From the NCBI GenBank assembly GCA_015767395.1, contig JADWMI010000142.1, forward strand, positions 1 through 5,269: a DNA stretch of 5,269 bases, in the 5' to 3' direction. The notes under the pieces were generated by a model. The model did no database searches. It was not told the DNA's origin and was given only the letters and a program-made list of their open reading frames with translations. Every line of letters begins with the position of its first letter. Within the stretch, counting starts at the first letter, position 1. The position numbers were made by a program, and so were the translations under genes. This document shows positions 1 through 4,333 of the stretch, in pieces. This DNA comes from Bacteroidota bacterium (GTDB taxonomy: Bacteria > Bacteroidota > Bacteroidia > Flavobacteriales > Flavobacteriaceae).

Positions 1-180
1 GATGATAGTATTGCTAATGAACAGATTATCGAGCTATTAGATGCCAAAATCAAATCAGTTTCTTTTAGCAGTATTAAAGAGGATGTTGTTAGGTTTATTC
101 AAAATGATGATGTTTTAAATATTTGGAGCCCTGAATATTTCAAAGATTTAATAGAGAAAATTAAATTTGAGAATACTTGA
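1..180 (+). CDS. 3' end of an AbiEii/AbiGii-type nucleotidyltransferase toxin gene (partial)
   Basis: Frame 1 is open from the window edge to a TGA at 178-180, giving the last 59 residues of a protein whose start lies outside the window. The tail carries a 'KEDVVRFIQNDD' segment followed by 'WSPEYFKDLIEKIKF'. This pattern (a DV-x-FI segment, then W-S-x-x-[FY]-F and a closing L-I-E-K-I helix) resembles the C-terminus of AbiEii/AbiGii nucleotidyltransferase toxins, the toxic half of type IV abortive-infection toxin-antitoxin pairs. The catalytic nucleotidyltransferase motifs would lie upstream and cannot be seen. The antitoxin gene, if present, would also normally lie upstream. The next gene, a broken DNA methyltransferase on the opposite strand, fits a defence-related neighbourhood. 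The family call rests on tail resemblance only; an unrelated helical protein is possible. Confidence 0.5.
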   Translation, partial: DDSIANEQIIELLDAKIKSVSFSSIKEDVVRFIQNDDVLNIWSPEYFKDLIEKIKFENT

Positions 181-197
181 TCTTAGCAAAAGGTCAA
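177..197 (+). terminator. weak hairpin at the end of the AbiEii-like gene
   Basis: TTGATCTT (177-184) pairs with AAGGTCAA (190-197) over 8 bp with one G-T pair and a 5-base loop. The stem overlaps the TGA stop at 178-180. No run of T follows, so it is at best a weak or bidirectional terminator between the convergent AbiEii-like gene and the methyltransferase remnant. Confidence 0.25.
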
Positions 198-262
198 TAT
201 TTGAGAATTGCCAGATAAAAAATAAAAACGATTGCCCAACAAAGAACTGAGTTAAAAACCAT

Positions 263-660
263 TTAGTTTTTCAACCTCTCAACAATTAGCCGTTTCGGTA
301 AAAAATTCCAGCAATAATAACTACTGCTAAATGTAATTTTATTGGCAAAAACACCATTATTTAGAAACTTCATACGCTTATCAAATAACAAGAGTTGTAA
401 TTCTTTCTCTTCAAAAAGTTGTTTAGGTGCAACATCATTGAGCCAAGTATTAGTCATAATTAATGCAAAAGACTTATTAAATGACAATGCTCTTTCAAAA
501 TAGGAACGTTTGTTTGTGAATGGAGGATTACTAATAATAATATCCCAATGTTTTGGTTCGTAAGTGAAAAAATCCTGCCCCAAATAAATATGGCTATATA
601 CGACTTTATTTTGTTTGCTTACTCACTTCTCTCTGTATAAAACGGACACCAAACTAAACT
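263..660 (-). pseudogene. degraded adenine-type DNA methyltransferase, frameshifted and 5'-truncated
   Basis: Read on the minus strand, the C-terminal part is open from just inside 622 down to a TAA at 265-263. It contains 'YSHIYLGQDFF', then the N6-adenine methyltransferase catalytic motif IV 'SNPPF', then 'LNDVAPKQLF' and 'FDKRMKF', and ends '...ITFSSSYYCWNFLPK'. These are characteristic of small phage- and mobile-element-borne adenine methyltransferases of Bacteroidota. A separate minus-strand frame just upstream (about 660-622) reads 'SLVWCPFYTERSE', matching the WCPF-x-TE-x-SE block that precedes 'VIYSHI' in this family, and then hits a stop at 621-619. The two blocks are in different frames, so a small indel lies near 619-625. 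Homology ends at 660, where the mini-IS begins, and the N-terminus is missing. A TTG at 583 could start a fragment, but it would lack the upstream fold. The gene is almost certainly inactive. Family call strong, exact lesion inferred. Confidence 0.8.
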
Positions 661-772
661 TGGACTTGCAACAAAAAAGTGGACAATTAATGGCGAGAAA
701 AGATAGCAAGTTTAATTTTTTTTAATGAGTAGAATTTACAAATCAATTATTGAATTTTTTGTTGCAAGTTCA
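661..772. mobile_element. 112-bp mini-insertion element (MITE-like, IS3-type ends)
   Basis: The ends are TGGACTTGCAACAAAAAA (661-678) and, inverted at 755-772, TGAACTTGCAACAAAAAA: 18 bp with one mismatch, including 15 perfect bases (664-678 against 755-769). The TG...CA termini are typical of IS3-family elements. Inside, an ATG at 690 opens a 11-residue frame (MARKDSKFNFF, stop 723-725) that looks like the first codons of a transposase orfA followed by a large internal deletion; this is resemblance only. No matching short target duplication is visible on the two sides. Methyltransferase homology stops exactly at the left edge and does not resume beyond the right edge, so the element probably marks a deletion endpoint as well as an insertion. 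Confidence 0.65.
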
Positions 773-826
773 CATCAAAATCCAGTTAATATTGGCAAAG
801 GTATTACCGTAAATATTATTTCATAA
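773..826 (+). pseudogene. possible C-terminal scrap of a LytS-type sensor histidine kinase
   Basis: Directly after the mini-IS a plus-strand frame reads 'HQNPVNIGKGITVNIIS' to a TAA at 824-826. The G-K-G-[IT]-T-V-x-I pattern resembles the final strand of the HATPase domain in LytS-like kinases, which often ends with G-T-x-V-x-I-x-[IL]. The stop lies 38 bp before the response-regulator start, and kinase-then-LytTR-regulator is the usual operon order, so position supports the idea. With only 17 residues this remains a guess. The frame can be read back to an ATG at 725 inside the mini-IS, but that 33-codon product would be a chimera. Confidence 0.3.
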
Positions 827-864
827 GATCAATTATTTTTATAGAATTAAAATGCTGAAAATAG

Positions 865-1111
865 TTGGACTTTACTTCAAGGAAATATAAATATGTTATT
901 GTAGACTCATGTAATCAAGATGTGATGGATCTTCAGCGATTCTTTGAAAATCACCAAAATTTTACTTGTGCTGGTGTTGCGCGAAATGAAGATGAAGCTA
1001 CAAACTTAATTCTAGATATTCAACCCGATCTTGTGTTTTTTGACACAGATATTGAAAAGGGAATAAATTCAAACCATTCCTTTAGCTTTATCCAACAGTT
1101 ATATCAATTTT
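865..1111 (+). pseudogene. LytTR response regulator, 5' part (receiver domain), split by the IS1595-family element
   Basis: This is the N-terminal 82 codons of a LytTR-family response regulator. The receiver begins with strand 1 'KYVIVD' at residues 9-14 and carries the phosphoacceptor region 'PDLVFFDTD' with Asp60 as the likely phosphorylation site. The first acidic pair usually written DD or DE is D14-S15 here, so the Mg-binding pocket is reduced. The frame is closed by TAG at 862-864, leaving TTG at 865 as the earliest start. The next in-frame ATG lies inside the receiver, and the ATG at 852 is in another frame, so the start is either a rare TTG or has been altered. After residue 82 the frame enters the insertion element and stops at 1126-1128, giving a useless half-receiver. 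The remainder of the gene continues at 2079 in frame once the element is removed. Confidence 0.85.
1104..1111. repeat. left copy of the 8-bp target-site duplication
   Basis: TCAATTTT immediately precedes the left end of the IS1595-family element and is repeated exactly at 2071-2078 after its right end. Eight-bp duplications are the norm for IS1595-family transposition. Confidence 0.85.
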
Positions 1112-2070
1112 TTGAGTTATACACTTAGTGTCTGTTTTATATTTTTATGATAAACAGGATATGCTACGACCATTCTTTCTATTGTCTTATGAAAAATACT
1201 TTCTTTGAATTGAGAACGATTCATTCTAAAACAAAACTCATCAAAATAGGCTTGTATGTGCCATTTGGTAACATGTGTTGGTATGGCTCTTAACCAAGAT
1301 TTCAATTGCATAATAACAATATGTAATTCTTTAAAATTCTTCCCATTTTCACTTAATTTTTGTTTAATATTATACTGTTTTTTTAAAGGACTGTATCCCC
1401 TCCATTTATCGGTTACTATTTGTGCAGTGGCACTTATGTGCTCTTCAAATATTGGCGTTAATGATTTAGCTGAATAATCACCGATGGATTTTACATATAC
1501 TCGTTTTATTTGATGTTTTTTACTCAATTCTACAGCGATAATAGCCTTCTTCTTTTTAGAATCGTAACTTCTACCTTGTTTGCCATCTTCTTTTCCTCCA
1601 ACAGTGAACTCATCTACATGGACTATTTCTGACAAGGGGTATTTTTGACTACTTTTCATTGCTTTTCTAACTTTTTGCATGAAAAACCAAGCCGTACCTT
1701 GGCGAATATCAAATCGTTTTCCCATTTGAATGCTTGACACACTCTTGCTACTTGTACTCATTTCAAAAACAACACAGAATGCTTTTTGCAATCCGAATTT
1801 TACTTTATGAAACAACGTGTTTGCCGTAGCGCTTTCTACATGTTGACAGCCATAACAATGATATCTGTAACCCGCCTTTTCACAACCTTTTGTATGTCCA
1901 CATTTCATACAAGTAAAGCCGTCTTGCCATTTTATTTTAGCCAAATAAGCCTTACACGCTTCATCATCTGGCAGTTCTTTTATAAAATTGAGTATATTTT
2001 GACCTTTAAATTCTTCCATAGACACTGTTTTTATTCATAACAATATACGGAAGTTAAATGACTAACTCAA
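1112..2070 (-). mobile_element. IS1595-family insertion sequence (959 bp), intact
   Basis: The left end (TTGAGTTATACACTTAGTGT) and the inverted right end (TTGAGTTAGTCATTTAACTT) share the first 8 bases exactly and roughly two thirds of the first 24, forming imperfect terminal inverted repeats. The element encodes one transposase on the minus strand, whose stop codon lies within the left terminal repeat. It is flanked by TCAATTTT on both sides (1104-1111 and 2071-2078). Because T-runs adjoin the border, the ends could be shifted by a base, with the repeat then read as 10 bp; the 8-bp reading fits the family. It interrupts the response-regulator gene in the opposite orientation to that gene. Confidence 0.9.
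1117..2019 (-). CDS. IS1595-family (ISXO2-like) transposase
   Basis: A 300-residue protein that would catalyse cut-and-paste or copy-out movement of its own element. It begins 'MEEFKGQNILNFI', a typical N-terminus for the family; a GTG two codons upstream (2025) is an alternative start. A zinc ribbon follows, with Cys37-x2-Cys40 and Cys55-x2-Cys58. The ISXO2-like catalytic domain shows 'VHVDEFTVGG' (Asp136) and 'IVTDKWRGY' (Asp204) as the first two catalytic acids. The diagnostic C-terminal block is 'YFDEFCFRMNR'. The third active-site residue is not certain: the usual H-x-N-x-[IV]-E segment reads 'KELHIVIMQLKSWLR' here. Length and domain order are normal and there is no frameshift, so it may be active. 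Confidence 0.93.
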   Translation of the reverse strand: MEEFKGQNILNFIKELPDDEACKAYLAKIKWQDGFTCMKCGHTKGCEKAGYRYHCYGCQHVESATANTLFHKVKFGLQKAFCVVFEMSTSSKSVSSIQMGKRFDIRQGTAWFFMQKVRKAMKSSQKYPLSEIVHVDEFTVGGKEDGKQGRSYDSKKKKAIIAVELSKKHQIKRVYVKSIGDYSAKSLTPIFEEHISATAQIVTDKWRGYSPLKKQYNIKQKLSENGKNFKELHIVIMQLKSWLRAIPTHVTKWHIQAYFDEFCFRMNRSQFKESIFHKTIERMVVAYPVYHKNIKQTLSV

Positions 2071-2078
2071 TCAATTTT
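2071..2078. repeat. right copy of the 8-bp target-site duplication
   Basis: TCAATTTT directly follows the right end of the IS1595-family element and matches 1104-1111 exactly. Joining 1111 to 2079 restores the reading frame of the response regulator. Confidence 0.85.
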
Positions 2079-2605
2079 TATCTAAACTTCCAGCATTTGT
2101 TGCTTTAAGTGCAACTACCAACTATTCGTATTTAGCCATTAAAAATGAAGTATTTGATTATATTTTAAAACCTTTGAATTACTACGATTTAAAGAAGATG
2201 GTGATGAAATTTGAGAAAAAAAATCCAAAACCTGCGAACAACTCAATATGTATTAAAGCCTTTGGAGAATATCGATTGCTTTTAATTGATGAGATAGTCT
2301 ATTTGAAAGCAGATAAAAACACTACTGATTTTTATTTAACAGATGGAACTATGGTAACTTCATTCAATCCATTAAAAAAGTTTGAGGCAGAACTACCAAA
2401 AGTATTCACACGAATACATAAAAGCTACATAGTAAATATTAAATACATTGCTAAAATCCATTTCAGTAAGTTTTATTGTGCACTTAAATTCACGGACAAT
2501 ATAATTCCTTTCTCAAAATCGCTAAAATCTAAGATGTATGAAATTAGAAATTTTTGGCAAAATGAAAATATGGATATTGCTCAGCCGCAAGTAAGTTTAG
2601 GTTAA
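2079..2605 (+). pseudogene. LytTR response regulator, 3' part (receiver end and LytTR DNA-binding domain)
   Basis: This continues the gene broken at 1111; with the element removed the frame runs '...LYQF-LSKLPAFVALSATT...' without interruption to TAA at 2603-2605, for about 257 residues in all, normal for the family. It supplies the rest of the receiver: 'ALSA' (conserved Ser93) and 'YILKP' (conserved Lys113-Pro114). A short linker leads to a LytTR domain over roughly residues 140-245, marked by 'IDEIVYLKAD' and the hallmark 'FTRIHKSYIVN'. LytTR proteins bind pairs of direct repeats about two helical turns apart and usually activate transcription. A TTG at 2174 or ATG at 2195 could start a free-standing DNA-binding domain, so some function might persist if a promoter reads out of the insertion; none is obvious. 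Confidence 0.87.
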
Positions 2606-2615
2606 AACTCAAAAT

Positions 2616-2667
2616 TGTCCATTCATATCATTATTATATCTTTTCAAACTTACCCAATGTTCATTCA
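2616..2667 (+). promoter_or_regulatory. candidate LytTR operator: three direct repeats at 21-bp spacing
   Basis: TGTCCATTCA (2616-2625), TATCTTTTCA (2637-2646) and TGTTCATTCA (2658-2667) start exactly 21 bp apart. The outer two match at 9 of 10 positions; the middle one matches the first at 7 of 10. Repeats spaced by two helical turns are what LytTR regulators such as AgrA and AlgR recognise, and the GTTC-x-T core loosely recalls the AlgR site. The block starts 10 bp after the regulator's stop codon and lies upstream of the small lipoprotein gene. The middle repeat could arise by chance in AT-rich DNA, so the outer pair carries most of the weight. Confidence 0.5.
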
Positions 2668-2692
2668 CAAAACACCTTCTTATTTTTTCTAT

Positions 2693-2718
2693 TAGGCAAA
2701 TCTTTCGCCTTAGTTTTG
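2693..2718 (+). promoter_or_regulatory. TAnnTTTG promoter motif overlapping a small hairpin
   Basis: TAGTTTTG at 2711-2718 is an exact match to the Bacteroidota -7 element TAnnTTTG, 43 bp after the last operator repeat. No TTTG-like -33 box is seen at the expected place (near 2688), as would suit a promoter needing an activator. Directly before it AGGC...GCCT (2694-2710) can form a short stem followed by a T-rich run, so the same bases could instead be a weak terminator for the regulator gene. Confidence 0.4.
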
Positions 2719-2944
2719 ACGTGTACAAACAAATAAATCAATCATTTAGGTTGGTTTATGGAGGCTTCAAAACCCTGAAATTGAAAAAGTAAATAGCTAA
2801 GGGAAAATCGGTTTACAATTTCAATTTCAACAAAAATCAATGAATTCCCACATTGATTAGTTCACGTCACCCTATAAAATAAAAGCAACCCATTTAAAAT
2901 ATTGGGCAGGGCGACTATTGTCTAATTTTTTTAAGAAAGTAAAA
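2719..2944 (+). other. long untranslated leader with two inverted repeats upstream of the lipoprotein gene
   Basis: No convincing gene is present; a six-codon frame beginning at the ATG near 2759 is too short to credit. Two inverted repeats stand out. The first pairs 2776-2793 with 2812-2829 (16 of 18 bases, 18-base loop; arms TGAAATTGAAAAAGTAAA and TTTACAATTTCAATTTCA). The second pairs AATCAATG (2835-2842) with CATTGATT (2851-2858), 8 perfect bp around an 8-base loop. Neither is followed by a T tract, so they are not ordinary terminators. If transcription starts just after 2718 both lie in the mRNA leader and could affect stability or translation. Confidence 0.45.
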
Positions 2945-3118
2945 ATGAAATCCATAAAATTTATAATGGCTTTAATGCTGTGTAGTACCCTATTTATAAC
3001 ATGTAGCAACAATGACTCTGACGACGAAATACAAACTCTAATCGATGAGCAAGAAAAGAGAGCGGATGGTGGTGATGGAACTGAAGTATCACCACCAGTA
3101 GATCCAGGAGATGATTAA
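2945..3118 (+). CDS. small acidic lipoprotein, probably surface-exposed
   Basis: A 57-residue product of unknown function. Residues 1-19 form a lipoprotein signal peptide: Lys2 and Lys5, a hydrophobic core, then 'TLFITC' with Cys20 as the lipidation site; Thr at -1 is less usual than Gly, Ala or Ser. The mature peptide is only 38 residues. It starts 'CSNNDSDDE', and an S-D-D-[DE] stretch close after the cysteine resembles the export signal that sends Bacteroidota lipoproteins to the cell surface. It ends with a Gly/Pro/Asp-rich tail, 'VSPPVDPGDD'. ATG at 2945 is preferred because it gives a compact signal peptide and follows an AG-rich stretch (AAGAAAG); an in-frame TTG at 2918 would add nine residues. 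The gene stands alone between the candidate LytTR operator and a strong terminator, suggesting it is that regulator's target. No homologous family is recognised. Confidence 0.75.
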   Translation: MKSIKFIMALMLCSTLFITCSNNDSDDEIQTLIDEQEKRADGGDGTEVSPPVDPGDD

Positions 3119-3125
3119 TAGTATT

Positions 3126-3157
3126 AAAAGCCTTGTCTGAATTGACAAGGCTTTTTT
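3126..3157 (+). terminator. strong rho-independent terminator of the lipoprotein gene
   Basis: AAAAGCCTTGTC (3126-3137) and GACAAGGCTTTT (3144-3155) form a perfect 12-bp stem with a 6-base loop (TGAATT), ending in TTTTTT (3152-3157). It starts 7 bases after the lipoprotein stop codon. The A/T symmetry means it could also stop transcription coming from the IS30 transposase on the other strand. Confidence 0.92.
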
Positions 3158-3189
3158 AATTGATATGTGATAAGTTTCATTGGCTGAAT

Positions 3190-4161
3190 TCAACCCATAA
3201 ACGCAACTTCTGAATTAAACAATAATTTTTCCATTACAAATATAGGCGTTTTGTATTTATGTCTTTTTCTTGGGCGGTTATTTAGTTTAGTTTCGACATC
3301 TTTAATTTGTTGTTCTGTGATTTTGGTAAAATCTGTTTTCTTTGGAAAATACTGCCTTATTAAGCCGTTTAAATTCTCGTTTGCTCCCCTTTCCCAAGAG
3401 TGATATGGATTTGCAAAATAGAAATCAATCATTAAAGAATCTGCTATCTGTTGATGGTTCGCAAATTCTTTTCCATTATCGGAAGTTATTGTGTGCAAAT
3501 ACGGAATCCAATCAGTGAGTAGGTAAGTTGTAACTTTTGCCACAGATGCAGCATCTCTGATTTCAACCTTCTTCATCTTTAACATACCTGAGATCCTATC
3601 ATTTATGGTTACTATTGCTTGTTTATGATTTTGTCCAATCGCGGTGTCTATTTCTAAATCTCCAAATCGTTTTTTTAGTTCTACGATCTTGGGGCGTTGG
3701 TCAATGCTTACTCTTGCTTTTATGATTCCTCTATTGTCTTTAGAAGCCCCTCTGTGCCTATATTTTCGCCCTTTTCGACGAAGATGTAAATATAAATCGC
3801 CATTGTTATACTTGTCATTCCAGATATGTTGATAAATCGTTTCGTGTGAAACACAGGGGAATGATTCGTCTATTGCAAATCCCACAATTTGTTCTGGACT
3901 GTATTGTTCACGTATATATTTATCCACAAACTGCTCAATTTGAAGTGTGAATCGTTTACGTTTTACTATATGTCGATTCTTTGCCTTGCTATTAGCTAAG
4001 GAACTTCGATATGCTCCATTGCGAGCATCCGAGTTTCGTTTGATTTCTCGACTAATACTAGATTTGTGTTTACAAATGGTCTTGGCGATTTCAGTTTTAC
4101 TCAATCCCTTTTTCAATAACACTTCAATTGTGTATCTTTGAGATTCGGTTATATGACTCAT
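3190..4161 (-). CDS. IS30-family transposase
   Basis: A 323-residue DDE transposase that moves its own element. The N-terminal helix-turn-helix (residues about 6-43, 'SKTEIAKTICKHKSSISREI') is the classic IS30 DNA-binding motif. A second helical region around 85-115 ('YSPEQIVGF', 'SHETIYQHIW') is also typical of the family. The RNase H-like core holds Asp172 in 'GDLEIDT', Asp228 in 'ITSDNGKEF' and Glu262 in 'ERGANENLNG', with 33 residues between the last two as expected for the DDE triad. The C-terminus has 'LNNRPRKRHKYKTP'. ATG at 4161 is chosen because 'MSHITESQRY' is a standard family start; an in-frame GTG at 4209 would add 16 residues. The stop lies inside the left terminal repeat. No frameshift; probably functional. 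Confidence 0.95.
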   Translation of the reverse strand: MSHITESQRYTIEVLLKKGLSKTEIAKTICKHKSSISREIKRNSDARNGAYRSSLANSKAKNRHIVKRKRFTLQIEQFVDKYIREQYSPEQIVGFAIDESFPCVSHETIYQHIWNDKYNNGDLYLHLRRKGRKYRHRGASKDNRGIIKARVSIDQRPKIVELKKRFGDLEIDTAIGQNHKQAIVTINDRISGMLKMKKVEIRDAASVAKVTTYLLTDWIPYLHTITSDNGKEFANHQQIADSLMIDFYFANPYHSWERGANENLNGLIRQYFPKKTDFTKITEQQIKDVETKLNNRPRKRHKYKTPIFVMEKLLFNSEVAFMG

Positions 4162-4210
4162 ATGTACAACTTTTGGACGAGGAAAGATATAAGTTTTTAT
4201 CCATTTCACG

Positions 4211-4232
4211 AGGAAGGAATTAACCCCTTCCT
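4211..4232 (-). promoter_or_regulatory. hairpin in the leader of the IS30 transposase
   Basis: AGGAAGG (4211-4217) and CCTTCCT (4226-4232) form a perfect 7-bp, GC-rich stem around an 8-base loop, about 50 bases before the transposase ATG on the minus strand. Its GC content stands out in AT-rich surroundings. Such end-proximal hairpins in insertion sequences can dampen transposase expression from outside transcripts; that role is inferred here. Confidence 0.4.
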
Positions 4233-4293
4233 TTTGAAAAAAATAATAAAAATATAAATCCTCTAAAAGTTGCGTTTATTACTTGAATTTAAG

Positions 4294-4323
4294 TTGTTTT
4301 TTAATTAATTTTATTCTAATTTG
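4294..4323 (+). promoter_or_regulatory. possible promoter of the TPR lipoprotein gene
   Basis: TTG at 4294-4296 and TAATTTG at 4317-4323, separated by 20 bases, approximate the Bacteroidota -33/-7 pair (TTG, TAnnTTTG), although the -7 box is one base short. It lies immediately outside the IS30 right end, so it belongs to the host sequence. The ATG at 4334 would leave a very short mRNA leader. Confidence 0.35.
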
Positions 4324-4333
4324 CTTTCAAATT

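Larger units (their letters stand above)
3186..4290 (-). mobile_element. IS30-family insertion sequence (about 1.1 kb)
   Basis: The left end, GAATTCAACCCATAAACGCAACTTCT (3186-3211 in two parts: GAATTCAACCCAT, AAACGCAACTTCT), matches the inverted right end (4290 back to 4265) at 21 of 26 positions, including an unbroken ATAAACGCAACTT. Between them lies one full-length IS30 transposase on the minus strand. No convincing 2-3 bp target duplication is visible, so the outermost bases are uncertain by a few positions. The element lies in the gap between the lipoprotein terminator and the TPR gene and breaks no coding sequence; without it the TPR start would lie about 70 bases after the terminator. 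Confidence 0.88.

Noticed and set aside
636..649. GTGTCCGTTTTATA on the minus strand, 13 of 14 identical to 1128-1141 near the left end of the IS1595-family element
   Set aside because: At first suggested a second IS end, but this stretch encodes the WCPF-Y block of the methyltransferase, so the likeness is probably chance.
725..826. 33-codon frame starting at an ATG inside the mini-IS
   Set aside because: It crosses the element border and looks like a chimera of IS sequence and a possible kinase tail, not a real small gene.
1256..1477. 73-codon open frame on the plus strand, and a similar one at 1786-2040
   Set aside because: Both lie opposite the IS1595-family transposase and have no recognisable domain; they are reflections of its codon pattern.
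2889..2906. CCCA...TGGG inverted repeat before the lipoprotein gene
   Set aside because: Only 4 bp of stem in AT-rich surroundings; not distinguishable from chance.
3644..4141. Two plus-strand open frames of about 60 codons (3644-3832, 3947-4141)
   Set aside because: They are antisense to the catalytic and HTH regions of the IS30 transposase, with Arg/Ser/Leu-rich compositions typical of shadow frames.
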